From contig JBCBUC010000001.1 of assembly GCA_039818345.1 (NCBI GenBank), positions 160,383 through 224,382 on the forward strand: DNA of 64,000 nt, written 5' to 3'. The translations under genes and the position numbers were made by a program. Positions 42,704 through 52,433 of the stretch are shown here, one piece after another; position 1 is the first letter of the stretch, and the number at the start of each line of letters is the position of its first letter. This stretch comes from Parvularcula sp039818345. Lineage in GTDB: Bacteria > Pseudomonadota > Alphaproteobacteria > Caulobacterales > Parvularculaceae. The notes beneath the pieces are model-generated. The model saw nothing but the letters and a program-made list of their open reading frames with translations, made no database searches and was not told where the DNA came from.

Positions 42704-43888
42704 TTGTTGGTCTTTTCGATTATCGCTAGCGTGATGCTTGGCCTGTCGGCGGTGCAGGCGGATTGGATTTCGTCGTATCGTCAGTACGAAGCAGCGTTGG
42801 AAGCGGGGGATAATTCAGCCGCCAACCAGCACGCGCGTGATGCATGGCGGCTGTCGGCTGAGGCCTTACCTCCATCAGAAAACCGCGCACTGTTGGCACA
42901 AAACTACGCTGAACTGTTGATCATGACCGCGCCGGAAGAGGCGATCGCCCCCCTCGAAGATGCGGTCATGATGGCCAAACTTGGGTTCGGAACGACGAAC
43001 TACTCCACTGAAACCCTCAATTATCTGCTACTGGGTATAAAAAGTCTGAGTACCAATAAAAAACGACGTTTATCGCAACTGACTTACGAAGCTTGGCAAG
43101 AAGTCCCGCAAGATGAACTTTGGGAGACGAGCGTTCTTCTCGTACAGGTATCTATGATGGTGCGGCATCTGAGCTTAGGCGAAGAAGAAAAAGTCGTTGA
43201 CATCGCATCTCGTCTTGGGACTGACAGTCAAAAGTTTGATCAGTTAGTATTTGAAAACAAAAAGACTATCGTTGTTTTATGGATCCGTGCACTAACTGCG
43301 TTACAACCGAAAGAATACGAAACAAGATATTTTTCTAAGCAGTCAGCAAGAGAAGCGCAGATTGAAACTGGGCGCGAGAGGCTATGGTCTGAATACCGAG
43401 AGTCTTTAGTCGACGCAGCGATTGTGGGCACCGATGCCGCTAATGATCAGCCCTATTTCGACTCTGTTGCCGAGATACCCAAAGATGAAGCTGAGTTGCA
43501 TGCATGGTTGTTCCTCGCTCGGACGTTTTTCGATACTTATGGTGGCGAGTCTGACGATTGGTACAGCCGAGTTGGGCCTCTCGGAGGCTTCTTAAAGAAG
43601 CCCGATCAATGTTCAGGGATCGAGATTCCTTGGGTCGAAAGATCGATTGACTACGAACCTACTGGTTTAAAGGCCTGGAATGGGGCAGTCCAAGTGGCTT
43701 ACGACATCTCGGACACAAGGCAGATTAAAAACATCCGACTGATCACCGAGATTCCTAGCGAACGGTTCACTGAAACAGTGCTTGAAGCCATGCCGAACTG
43801 GAGAGTCGGCGATATTAGCGCTGTTCCTCCGGCATGTCGGACAGACTTGCTCATCACGATCAATTTCGAGATTACGTTGCGCGGCTAG
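42704..43888 (+). CDS. Exported TPR-like protein with TonB-like C-terminal domain
   Basis: A 394-aa protein starting at TTG 42704 with CGGGAG upstream and a signal peptide (LVFSIIASVMLGLSAVQA). The first two thirds are helical, with TPR-like spacing (YRQYEAALEAGDNSAANQHA, LAQNYAELLIM). The last about 90 residues (GAVQVAYDISDTRQIKNIRL, FTETVLEAMPNWRVGD) follow the TonB C-terminal pattern of strand, helix, WR and strand. It lacks a membrane anchor, so it is not a classical TonB. Codon use between about 43000 and 43400 is more AT-rich than the surroundings. Function unknown. Confidence 0.68.
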   Translation: MLVFSIIASVMLGLSAVQADWISSYRQYEAALEAGDNSAANQHARDAWRLSAEALPPSENRALLAQNYAELLIMTAPEEAIAPLEDAVMMAKLGFGTTNYSTETLNYLLLGIKSLSTNKKRRLSQLTYEAWQEVPQDELWETSVLLVQVSMMVRHLSLGEEEKVVDIASRLGTDSQKFDQLVFENKKTIVVLWIRALTALQPKEYETRYFSKQSAREAQIETGRERLWSEYRESLVDAAIVGTDAANDQPYFDSVAEIPKDEAELHAWLFLARTFFDTYGGESDDWYSRVGPLGGFLKKPDQCSGIEIPWVERSIDYEPTGLKAWNGAVQVAYDISDTRQIKNIRLITEIPSERFTETVLEAMPNWRVGDISAVPPACRTDLLITINFEITLRG

Positions 43889-44070
43889 GTGTTCGATCAG
43901 TCTTCCGCAAGAATTTCTCTTTTTCGCCATCGTCGTGATCGTTCTGTCACATAGAATCGGCTAAGATTTTTGGTATAAAGTTACCAATGACAAACCCTGG
44001 AGCCCGGCGCTTTCTACAACGCTGATTTGCATATGATCCCCTTCGTGAACGGTCGAATACCGCCGTTCCG

Positions 44071-44679
44071 ATGGCGATGGCCCGGCCTCCGGAGGCGCAG
44101 GAGCTAATCGTCATGAAAACCGCCCGTCACGCCCCCGATGGATGTCCAGCTTTGGTCTTGAATGCTGATTTCAGGCCGCTGAGCTATTTCCCTCTTTCGT
44201 TATGGTCGTGGCAGGACACCCTAAAGGCGGTGTTCCTTGGCCGGGTGGATGTGGTGGCGGAGTACGACACGGAGGTGCACTCTGTGTCGCGCTCGATGCG
44301 GCTTCCCTCGGTGGTGTCGCTCAAGTCCTACGTCAATCATGCACGGAAGCCTGCCTTCACCCGGTTCAACGTCTTTTTGCGAGATGGCTTTGCGTGCCAA
44401 TATTGCGGCAAAGATGACCGTGATGATCTGACCTTTGACCATGTCGTGCCCCGCAGCCGCGGCGGTAAAACAACGTGGACGAACATTGTCGCGGCCTGCA
44501 GCTCTTGTAATCTTAAAAAAGGCGGAAAGATGCCGCGCGACGCGCGCATGTGGCCAGCGCAAGCACCGCGCCAACCCAACATGTTCGAGCTCAACGAAAA
44601 GGGACGGTCGTTCCCGCCCAACTATCTGCACGATAGCTGGCAGGACTATCTCTACTGGGATACCGAACTTGAACCGTGA
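44071..44679 (+). CDS. HNH endonuclease domain protein
   Basis: A 202-aa protein (the ATG at 44113 is a possible alternative start). The first half (PALVLNADFRPLSYFPLSLW) is the conserved opening of a chromosomal HNH protein found across alphaproteobacteria. The nuclease domain reads FACQYCGKDD, then LTFDHVVPRSRGGKTTWTN and AACSSCNLKKGG. That gives the zinc CxxC pairs and the catalytic His in DHVVP. It is not tied to any restriction or phage gene here. Its role may be DNA repair or processing, but it is unproven. Confidence 0.87.
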   Translation: MAMARPPEAQELIVMKTARHAPDGCPALVLNADFRPLSYFPLSLWSWQDTLKAVFLGRVDVVAEYDTEVHSVSRSMRLPSVVSLKSYVNHARKPAFTRFNVFLRDGFACQYCGKDDRDDLTFDHVVPRSRGGKTTWTNIVAACSSCNLKKGGKMPRDARMWPAQAPRQPNMFELNEKGRSFPPNYLHDSWQDYLYWDTELEP

Positions 44680-44686
44680 TCGCGGC

Positions 44687-47600
44687 CTAGTAGTCTCGCT
44701 TGTAATTTCCAGATAGCGCCTGGGCGCCGTTAGATTTAAGGGTCGTCTCGAGACTGAAGAACCGCGAGACTTCATAGATCACGCTGAACGCGGTGCCGAC
44801 CTCGCCAATGCCTTGAACCGCTGAGACGTAAACGTCGTCGGCGATATATTTTCCAACGGTCAGCGACTGGCCTTCAGCATCATAGCTGAGCCGATCAAGG
44901 CCAAGTCCCGAGCGAAGAGCGTTCGCCATTCCCGCGCCGCCAAATGGTCCGGTTCCTGACAATGTTGCGGCAGCCTGGGCGAGCTGAAGCGCCTCGGCCG
45001 CACCAAGTTCAGTCGCGGGCCTTCCGAACAGGATCAACGCCAGGACATCCTCTTCAGGAAGGCTTGGGTTGGAGCTGAAACTGATGGTCGGCTGAGAGGA
45101 GGGACCAGAAACCCGGGCGATCGCTGTCACTTCGTCGGGTGCGGTCCCGGTGATGGTTTCCGCTTGCACATCAAGGGTCGGATCAAGGCTCGTTTCGGGA
45201 GTGAAGCTCACAAGACCCTCGGTCAGCGCAAAACTTCGGCCTGCCAAGACAAGCGTGCCATCAAGCGAACTCACCGACCCACGCAGCGTTGGATCTTCGT
45301 TTGTTCCTTGGACCTCCAAATCAATCGCCCATTCGGACTCAAGTCCGCGACCCCGCACAAAGACGCCGTTTCGCGCTTCGACATTGAGGTCGAGGTTGAC
45401 CAAAATCGGCGGCGCTTCTTCTGGCGCCGACAAAACAGCCGCTTCCTCGGTCTCCGGTACATCGGTCCGCACGATGTTCACAGGTACAAAGGTCGGCGCG
45501 TTGCTCCCGCCTTCGGTATCAGGAATAGCGAAGTCGAGCTCATCGATGGTGATCGGTCCAGAAAGCGTCACCTCGTTGAGGTCGCCGGCGAGGGCAAGAT
45601 CTGAGGTCACGCGGAGTTCAAGCTCTGCATTCCGAGCAAGTTGAGCCCGGTTCGTGATCAAGCGTAAATCAACCACAGCGTTATCAGGCGAGGTGTCAAT
45701 CGTTCCTGAAAGACGGACCGCATCGGCTCGGCCTTCACGCCCCGATCCGGTGAGATCCAATTCGGCGGTGATCACGCTGCCCTGGCCTTCAAATGCGATG
45801 TCGCCATTGACGCCTAAGGCGGTGATGCCGACTTCGGGGTCTTCAAAACGGGTTTCGGTCACCACCATCTGTCCACGAATGGCTGGATCAGAGATCAGTC
45901 CATTGATGGTCATTTCTGCTTTTAATTGGCCAGACACAGGCTCGCCGAGGCCTGGAAAAAAGGCCAAAATCGGCGCGAAGCTGTCATCAAATTCCAGCGT
46001 GCCTTCCATCGGTGCGTCGGGCAGGGTGACGCCTAAGGTTGGCCTGCGTTCAAGCAGGAGCGGCACGGCAGCATCAAAGCTTCCCAACCGTTCGCGTCCT
46101 GACCGAATAATCACACCTTCGGTGAGGACCTCACGCCCTGTCCAACGGCCATCGGTACGGACAGCGTATCGATCATTCTTGCCTTCGGTGGCTGCGACGA
46201 CTTGAAAACTCGCGGGATCCGTGTCGCTGGTATCAAGGTTGAGCTGGGCACTGATATAAGTGTCGGTACCCGGTACAACGATCCGCTGCGCTGCAATCTG
46301 GGCGACCCATGCGTCCTTTGAAATCGCGGCGTTGGCAGTGACGACACCATCGTCGAGCCAAGCAATACGCGTGGGCGAGAGGACAATGCCGTCACCCCAA
46401 CTCGCCTTGGTGGGCCGAACCAGGCTGATCTCCCGAGGATTCCTCTCACTATCCGAGAGACGAAGAACAAAATCGTTGATCGCCACACTGCGCACTGAAC
46501 CCATTGATAAGGTCCCGGATGTTGTTAATCCGTAGAGGAAAAGATCTTGTGCAGCGACATCCGATGCGGTCACGTCAAAACCGATGGTTTCAGGCGGTCC
46601 TGATGCATTGATGATCAATGTACCGATGGCGTTATCATCGAGCCTCAAATCATCAGCCGCGATGGCCGCCCGAACGAGGTCTTCGCTGGTAAGATGGCTG
46701 ACGTCCACGGACAACCGGCCACTGACAAGCTGTCCAGTGATGAGCCGCGATCGGTCTCCGGCATCGAGGCTTAACGAGCCTGAACCGTCACCATTCTGAT
46801 GATTAAATTGCCCCGCTGCCTTCATCGTGATCGCGCCAAAGCGTGCATCAACATTCTCAATCCGTACCCAATCATCGGCCGATGTGAGTAAGACCTCCAT
46901 TTCGTAGCCGCCGTCAGAGGTCAACGAGATCGATCCACTTGGGCGTAAGGGCAGGCCCGTCATCGAAAGGTTGAGGGTGCCATGATCGACGGCGTTGCCG
47001 CGATAGGTTCCTCCAGGAATGGCGCCGTTAAGGGCAACAGCGAGGTTGTCGAGCGTGCCTTGAGCAGAGACGTCAAGGGTGAGGGCTTTGTCCGCTGCAA
47101 CACTGTCGAGAAACTCATCCAAGACCACGGGCTCAATGCGCACATTAAGATCTGTATCAAGACTGGATGTCTCGAGATCGAATTGGAGGTCACCTTGCGC
47201 TGATGCTTTCGCCTCGGTTTCCTGACCAAGAACCACACTAAAATTTTTGACAGAGAGTGCTCGCTCGTCAGTCAACGTGATCTTCGCGGCCGCGTTTGCG
47301 CCGTCTTCTAACACCGGCAGGACGGATTCGGGTATGCGGGACAACGAACTGGCGGCGATGGCCACAGAGCCATCAAAAAGAACGTTGTCCTTAGACGTGC
47401 CATCTTCGATAGAAACCGAAACACTGCCTGCGCTCAGTGTACCCGCTAGATCAAAGCCTCGACGTTTCTCCCTTATTTCGGCTGTGAGAGAAAATTCACC
47501 GGCGAGATCACCGGCACTATACGCGGTCAGAGCAGCTTCTGTGAGTTGACCATCGATATCGACATTCAGGCGACGACGGTTTTGCCACTGCCCTTCGACC

Positions 47601-48580
47601 ACGCCCGCGAGAGTCCCGAACGCTCCCGTCAGCTCTTGAATCTCAATATCAGCCCGGCCTCGTTGCTCGACGAGTTGACCAGAGAGCGTCACATCCTCAC
47701 CAAGCAACTGGCGGATGTCGTTGGATAAGATGGCGCCGGGTTGATAGACGAGATCGGTGCGAAGCGCGTTGTTTTGCTCTGGAAACCTCGCAGCAGAGCC
47801 CGTCAATTGGCCGTAACGCCCCATTGCCGCCGCGATCTCGGCCTGCAGTTCGCTATAGTCCCCAGCAATCCGGAGGCGGAGCTCCAATCGGTCGTCTGCT
47901 TTTGAGGCTAAGGCGAACGCTCCGTCTGTCTCACTGACCAGGATGATGTTAACGTCAGCGCCCTTGCGATCAACATCACCTGCGAGAAAGAGCTCGTCAC
48001 GGCCCTGATCCGTTTCGGCATGGAGCGTTATGCGAAGCCGCGGCCTCAAAACACGCAATTCACTTTGAAGCGAAAAGCGGTATTCCTCACCAAGAACGTC
48101 TGGTCCAAGGACGAAATCGTCTATCACGAACGCTCTTAGATTGACATCAACGGGGAAGATACTCCCTTCGCGCGGCGTCTCTGGCTGCTCGTCGTCTAAT
48201 GGTTCAACTCGGTCGGGTAAGTCAGGCAACCGATGGAGGGTGGAGCCGTCGATCACAACGCGATCAATGCTCAGCTCTCCTCGTAACAAAGCCCAAGGGT
48301 TCCAGGCGACGATCAGCCGATCACTCTTGAACCAAACATCACCTTCCGTGGACAGCACAACATCACGGATAACAAGTTGACCGGGGAGAGGGCCGATGAT
48401 CTCGCCGTAATCGATATCAGCGTTGAGCTGCTGTTTGACCTGACGCTCAATGATGGGCCGCGAGATATCATCAACGATTGATGCGCCTAATGGCGTCATC
48501 AGCAGTGCCCATGTACCCACCACCATGGTGATCACGAGGCCAACAATGGCCGCGAAAGTTATGCCAAGGACACGAACCAT
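44687..48580 (-). CDS. tamB: Translocation and assembly module subunit TamB (AsmA-like/DUF490)
   Basis: A large inner-membrane-anchored periplasmic protein of 1297 aa that bridges to the outer membrane. It works with TamA in outer-membrane protein insertion, and relatives move phospholipids. It begins with one membrane helix (LGITFAAIVGLVITMVVGTW) and continues as long beta-rich repeats. The DUF490 C-terminus contains FSSNPSLPEEDVLALILFGR and LGLDRLSYDAEGQSLTVGKY, ending SGNYKRDY. Its start overlaps the tamA stop by 1 nt, so the pair is translationally coupled. Confidence 0.93.
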   Translation of the reverse strand: MVRVLGITFAAIVGLVITMVVGTWALLMTPLGASIVDDISRPIIERQVKQQLNADIDYGEIIGPLPGQLVIRDVVLSTEGDVWFKSDRLIVAWNPWALLRGELSIDRVVIDGSTLHRLPDLPDRVEPLDDEQPETPREGSIFPVDVNLRAFVIDDFVLGPDVLGEEYRFSLQSELRVLRPRLRITLHAETDQGRDELFLAGDVDRKGADVNIILVSETDGAFALASKADDRLELRLRIAGDYSELQAEIAAAMGRYGQLTGSAARFPEQNNALRTDLVYQPGAILSNDIRQLLGEDVTLSGQLVEQRGRADIEIQELTGAFGTLAGVVEGQWQNRRRLNVDIDGQLTEAALTAYSAGDLAGEFSLTAEIREKRRGFDLAGTLSAGSVSVSIEDGTSKDNVLFDGSVAIAASSLSRIPESVLPVLEDGANAAAKITLTDERALSVKNFSVVLGQETEAKASAQGDLQFDLETSSLDTDLNVRIEPVVLDEFLDSVAADKALTLDVSAQGTLDNLAVALNGAIPGGTYRGNAVDHGTLNLSMTGLPLRPSGSISLTSDGGYEMEVLLTSADDWVRIENVDARFGAITMKAAGQFNHQNGDGSGSLSLDAGDRSRLITGQLVSGRLSVDVSHLTSEDLVRAAIAADDLRLDDNAIGTLIINASGPPETIGFDVTASDVAAQDLFLYGLTTSGTLSMGSVRSVAINDFVLRLSDSERNPREISLVRPTKASWGDGIVLSPTRIAWLDDGVVTANAAISKDAWVAQIAAQRIVVPGTDTYISAQLNLDTSDTDPASFQVVAATEGKNDRYAVRTDGRWTGREVLTEGVIIRSGRERLGSFDAAVPLLLERRPTLGVTLPDAPMEGTLEFDDSFAPILAFFPGLGEPVSGQLKAEMTINGLISDPAIRGQMVVTETRFEDPEVGITALGVNGDIAFEGQGSVITAELDLTGSGREGRADAVRLSGTIDTSPDNAVVDLRLITNRAQLARNAELELRVTSDLALAGDLNEVTLSGPITIDELDFAIPDTEGGSNAPTFVPVNIVRTDVPETEEAAVLSAPEEAPPILVNLDLNVEARNGVFVRGRGLESEWAIDLEVQGTNEDPTLRGSVSSLDGTLVLAGRSFALTEGLVSFTPETSLDPTLDVQAETITGTAPDEVTAIARVSGPSSQPTISFSSNPSLPEEDVLALILFGRPATELGAAEALQLAQAAATLSGTGPFGGAGMANALRSGLGLDRLSYDAEGQSLTVGKYIADDVYVSAVQGIGEVGTAFSVIYEVSRFFSLETTLKSNGAQALSGNYKRDY

Positions 48581-50409
48581 CAGAATGGCTGTCCAATCGC
48601 GATATAGAACTGGATTACTGGGTCTTGAAACACCCGGCTGCGCCCACCATCAGCCGTCGGATCATCGACAAAGATCTGGCGACGTTCGACCGGGATGGCG
48701 ACGTCGAACCTTAAAGGACCAATGGGAGAAAGATAGCGGAGTCCACCGCCAGCACCTATCAAGACATCGTCAAAGTCCGGCGTATTATTCTCGAATGCGC
48801 CGCCAATATCGCTGAAGAGCGCAAGTTGGAGATTGTCCGTGATCTTATGGCGCAGCTCCATATTGAGCTCCGCGAGTGATGCGCCGCCAAGAATATCGCC
48901 GTTCTGTGTATCGATGGGGCTCGCTTCCTGAAAGGCATAGCCGCGGAGCGAGCCGCCTCCTCCAGCATAAAAACGCTCCGTTGCAGGAATATCAGCCCGT
49001 CCGGCACCATAAATGGCGCCAATCTTAATCCGCCCGGCCAGCGTTCCCCAATCGTTTTGGCCCCAATTGACGCGATCGGTGTAGCTCAATTCGATTTTTT
49101 GGAAGTCCACGGTGCCAAAAAAGGGCTCAAGTCGCGCCGTTGCGACAAACCCGTCACGGGGGTTGAGCGGGTTCTTTTGGCTGTTCCACGCGATCACGAG
49201 AGGGATCGACACGGCCATGAAGATATCATCATCGGTGACGGTCTGGGTGGTGACACCGTCCGAACCTTCGACATCGACAATATCCGAGTACTGAAAGCGA
49301 AGACCGCCTTCGGTCGTCAGCTGTTTATCAACCCACAATTTGGCGAGGGCTGCACCAAGTTCTGCGGTTTGGGCGTTGAAGGCGTCGGTATCTTCGTTCC
49401 TTAAGGTCGTCGATAAAGTGTAATAGCCAGGAAGACGGGGGCGCTGCTTGCGAAAGCTCGCTGTACCTTCTTGTACGGGCTCTGACACATTGATCGAGGC
49501 GCGCAAGGTCTCACCGCGCCCCATCAGGTTCCGGTTCTCCCAAAAGACTGATGCGCCAGGCCCGACATCGGTGCCGTAAGAAAGGCCGCCGCCGAGGGTT
49601 CGGTGTTTGCGCTCGGCCAAACGAACCAGGATATCCGACGTCCCATCTGTATCAGGAAGACCTGGTGTCACCTCGACTTGGGAGAAAAGGCCCGTTTCAC
49701 TCAAGGCCTCTCGATAGCCTTCCAAGTCCGGACGGCGAGCGACATCGCCAAACTCATAGGGACGAAGCTGGTTGACATATTCAGCGTCTGTTCGCTCCAA
49801 ACCTTCGACGCGGATGTGGCCATAGGTGGCACGGGGACCGGACGTGACGTCAAACTCCACCACCGCCGAGCCCTTCGAGAAGTCGGAGAGAACGCGGTGA
49901 CCGCGAAGTTCAGCGCTGATGAAACCGGTGTTCCAAAGCCGTCTCAGAAGCTCTTGCCCGGCCGCTTGGATGTCCTCGCCGCGTGCGCTTCCATCGGCGA
50001 TCACGCCTGGCACATCCGCTTCGCCGGGCCGCGGATGGGACGCTTCATCGAGGTAGGTGATCCGGTAGTCGGTGATGCGAAAACGTTCACCCCTTGCGAT
50101 CTCAAAGGTGACGTCGACGTCGCGACCACGGCGGCGCACATCGGAGACGACACTGGCGGCGTAATAGCCGCTTGATTGAAGCGCCGTCACCAGCGCACGT
50201 TCGTCGGCCTTGGCAGCGCGGCGAAGAGGGGCGAGGGCGGTGAAGTTGTCCCGGCTGCGCTCGACCGATGACACCTGACGGAAGGTCTTGGTTTCATTGG
50301 GTCCTAAACCCTCAAACGTGACGGTCACCTTGAGGTCTTGAGCTGCTGCAAGGCCCGGCGCCGATAGCACCACAAGGATCGCCAGGGATACGAAAAACCG
50401 ATACACCAC
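48580..50409 (-). CDS. tamA: Outer-membrane assembly factor TamA (BamA/Omp85 family)
   Basis: Omp85-family barrel with N-terminal POTRA domains that acts with TamB. From a GTG at 50409 it has about 609 aa with a signal peptide (YRFFVSLAILVVLSAPGLAA). GTG codons at 50433-50439 are also possible; a longer frame to 50607 would run into the divergent ispA. POTRA-like segments cover about the first 230 mature residues. The barrel includes RFYAGGGGSLRGYAFQ (the conserved Omp85 RGY/RGF region) and ends FYIAIGQPF with the terminal Phe signal. Confidence 0.92.
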   Translation of the reverse strand: MVYRFFVSLAILVVLSAPGLAAAQDLKVTVTFEGLGPNETKTFRQVSSVERSRDNFTALAPLRRAAKADERALVTALQSSGYYAASVVSDVRRRGRDVDVTFEIARGERFRITDYRITYLDEASHPRPGEADVPGVIADGSARGEDIQAAGQELLRRLWNTGFISAELRGHRVLSDFSKGSAVVEFDVTSGPRATYGHIRVEGLERTDAEYVNQLRPYEFGDVARRPDLEGYREALSETGLFSQVEVTPGLPDTDGTSDILVRLAERKHRTLGGGLSYGTDVGPGASVFWENRNLMGRGETLRASINVSEPVQEGTASFRKQRPRLPGYYTLSTTLRNEDTDAFNAQTAELGAALAKLWVDKQLTTEGGLRFQYSDIVDVEGSDGVTTQTVTDDDIFMAVSIPLVIAWNSQKNPLNPRDGFVATARLEPFFGTVDFQKIELSYTDRVNWGQNDWGTLAGRIKIGAIYGAGRADIPATERFYAGGGGSLRGYAFQEASPIDTQNGDILGGASLAELNMELRHKITDNLQLALFSDIGGAFENNTPDFDDVLIGAGGGLRYLSPIGPLRFDVAIPVERRQIFVDDPTADGGRSRVFQDPVIQFYIAIGQPF

Positions 50410-50475
50410 TCTTGACCAAAACCCCCCGCGCACCCACACGCGGCCACCATACGGACGGCAGCAGGGTTGTATCGT

Positions 50476-51372
50476 ATGGCTACCGGGATGCATCAAATTC
50501 GTATGGATATCGCTGATAGATTGAAGAACCGTGCCGCTGAGGTTGAAGCGGCGTTGCACCAAGCGCTTGAGCCCAAGAGCGACGAGGCCGCGATCGCCAA
50601 GCTCCAAGAAGCTATGGGCTATGCGCTCACGGGCGGCGGTAAGCGGATGCGCCCCTTCCTTACGCTTGAGACAGCCGCGCTTTTAGGGGCCGAGGCGATG
50701 GCGATGCATGCCGCGGTCGCGATCGAGATGATCCATTCCTACAGCCTGGTGCATGACGATCTTCCCGCGATGGATGATGCTGATCTGCGACGCGGGAAGC
50801 CCTCGGTGCATAAGGCTTATGACGAGGCGATTGCCGTCCTTGTCGGGGATGCTCTCTTGACAGAGGCGTTCACCGTCTTGGCCAATTACAACGCGCCGAT
50901 TGCCCAGCCGCTGGTGCGGGAGCTCGCACGCGCCTCGGGCATGGTCGGCATGGTCGGTGGGCAGATGCTTGATCTTTACCCGGATGGTGACGATGAGCAA
51001 TCGATCATCTCTCTCCAAGATAAAAAGACCGGCGCGCTCATCGAATGCGCGGTGACGATGGGCTGCATCGTGGGGGATGCGAGCAAGACTGAGGAAGCCG
51101 CGCTCCGCCGTTACGCCCGGAAGCTGGGTCTCGCCTTCCAGATCGCTGACGACATTCTCGATGTCACGATGAGCGCGGAAGAGATCGGGAAGCCAGCGGG
51201 CCGCGACGACGACCAGGGCAAGGTGACCTTCGTCAACCTCTTAAGCCTCGACGGCGCCCGCGGCCGCCTTGATCAGCTTAATGATGAAGCTCGTGCAGCA
51301 CTCGCGGAAGTCAACCGCGATACATCAGTTCTCGAAGGATTGATCGACTGGCAGGCCAACAGGACGAGTTAA
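50476..51372 (+). CDS. ispA: Farnesyl/geranylgeranyl diphosphate synthase
   Basis: Short-chain trans-prenyltransferase that makes C15 or C20 isoprenoid diphosphates. It is about 298 aa from the ATG at 50476 (a TTG 9 nt upstream is possible). Motifs are LTGGGKRMRPFL, the first Asp-rich motif SLVHDDLPAMDDADLRRG with two extra residues as in type II bacterial FPP synthases, and the second IADDILDVT. In many alphaproteobacteria ispA is followed by dxs; here a DUF4760 gene follows. It is divergent from tamA. Confidence 0.94.
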   Translation: MATGMHQIRMDIADRLKNRAAEVEAALHQALEPKSDEAAIAKLQEAMGYALTGGGKRMRPFLTLETAALLGAEAMAMHAAVAIEMIHSYSLVHDDLPAMDDADLRRGKPSVHKAYDEAIAVLVGDALLTEAFTVLANYNAPIAQPLVRELARASGMVGMVGGQMLDLYPDGDDEQSIISLQDKKTGALIECAVTMGCIVGDASKTEEAALRRYARKLGLAFQIADDILDVTMSAEEIGKPAGRDDDQGKVTFVNLLSLDGARGRLDQLNDEARAALAEVNRDTSVLEGLIDWQANRTS

Positions 51373-51395
51373 CGTCGGATCTTGGGGAAAAAACT

Positions 51396-51911
51396 GTGAA
51401 ATACGTTGTCGCTGTTGGCGAGTATGTAGCGAGTAACCCTGTACTGATCACAGCGATCGTCGCCTTGATTCTTGCCGTTTTTGGCTACTGGAACAACCAA
51501 CGCCGCCATCGTGCGAGTGAAACCCTCCAGCTGATGATGGAGGTACTGCGCAATAATAGTTTCTCGACCATGTCGCGGATCACGGATGACCATTTCATTC
51601 GTGGAGAGACGGTCGATCATGATGCCTTAGACGATGAAATGTTTCAGGGAATGACGTCGGTTCTAGCTAATCTCGAGTACCTAGCTTTTGCCTATAATGT
51701 TGGAACCGTGCACCGAAAGAGTATCGATCGCATGATCCTACTTCGCATCCTGAAGAGTTATTGGGTGATGCGGCCGTTCATTATGGAAAAACGCCAAGCG
51801 GATGCGTCATACTACACCGAAATTGAGACCATAGCTTTGAAAGGCCATCAGTCGGCGCAATATAGAAAAAGGTTTGAAGCTGCGGCTAAGGCGCGTACCG
51901 AGCGTCGTTAA
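51396..51911 (+). CDS. DUF4760-like membrane-anchored protein, second copy
   Basis: A 171-aa protein with a GTG start 23 nt after ispA. One membrane segment (NPVLITAIVALILAVFGYW) is followed by a helical cytoplasmic domain (TLQLMMEVLRNN, SVLANLEYLAFAYNVGTVH). The layout and the LExLAxxxxxGxV/LYDE pattern match the protein at 19916, so both are probably DUF4760 members. Function unknown. The sequence is more AT-rich than its neighbours. The end overlaps the convergent Lrp regulator gene by 4 nt. Confidence 0.68.
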   Translation: MKYVVAVGEYVASNPVLITAIVALILAVFGYWNNQRRHRASETLQLMMEVLRNNSFSTMSRITDDHFIRGETVDHDALDDEMFQGMTSVLANLEYLAFAYNVGTVHRKSIDRMILLRILKSYWVMRPFIMEKRQADASYYTEIETIALKGHQSAQYRKRFEAAAKARTERR

Positions 51912-52369
51912 ACCTCAGGCAGCGCCGGGCGCCGGGTCACTTCACGCAGCATAAAGCTCGACTCGATGGTGGCGATGTTCTCGGTTTTCAGGAGGCTATC
52001 GGAGAGGAAAGGCTCATAGCTGCCGAGGGTCGGGAGGACCGCTTTCAGGTAGTAGTCGAATTTCCCGGTGACCAGGAGGCATTCCATGATCTCGGGCTTG
52101 GCTTTCACCGTTTCCTCGAACTCGCGGAGGCTCTCTTCGTCCTCCTTTTCAAGCTTCACGAGGATCACCACGGTCACAGGAAGGCCCACCTCTTCACGGT
52201 TCACTTCCGTGCGGTAGCCTTTGACAATTCCCTCCGTTTCCAAGCGCCGCAATCTTCTGAGACACGGTGTGGGGGATAATCCCACTTTTTCGGCTAGCTC
52301 AGCATTGGTGATTCGCGCATTGTGCTGGAGATGATGCAGGATTTTACGGTCGATCTGATCGAGCTTCAT
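51908..52369 (-). CDS. Lrp/AsnC family transcriptional regulator
   Basis: A 153-aa regulator from the ATG at 52369. The N-terminal winged helix reads LDQIDRKILHHLQHNARITN then AELAEKVGLSPTPCLRRLRR. The C-terminal RAM domain (VTVVILVKLEK, CLLVTGKFDYYLKAV) binds an effector amino acid and drives oligomerisation. Its target is unknown. It is divergent from ppx/gppA across 64 nt, so control of its own gene or of that neighbour is possible. Confidence 0.93.
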   Translation of the reverse strand: MKLDQIDRKILHHLQHNARITNAELAEKVGLSPTPCLRRLRRLETEGIVKGYRTEVNREEVGLPVTVVILVKLEKEDEESLREFEETVKAKPEIMECLLVTGKFDYYLKAVLPTLGSYEPFLSDSLLKTENIATIESSFMLREVTRRPALPEV

Positions 52370-52433
52370 GGGGCTGCCTTTGCCGTGATAACCTGCTCCA
52401 CTGCAAGCAGAATCCTGCAAGAAGGACACTGAA

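Noticed and set aside
44071..44679. HNH gene as part of a restriction or anti-phage system
   Set aside because: No methyltransferase, helicase, toxin or phage gene is adjacent, and this HNH subtype is a widely conserved chromosomal protein in the class.
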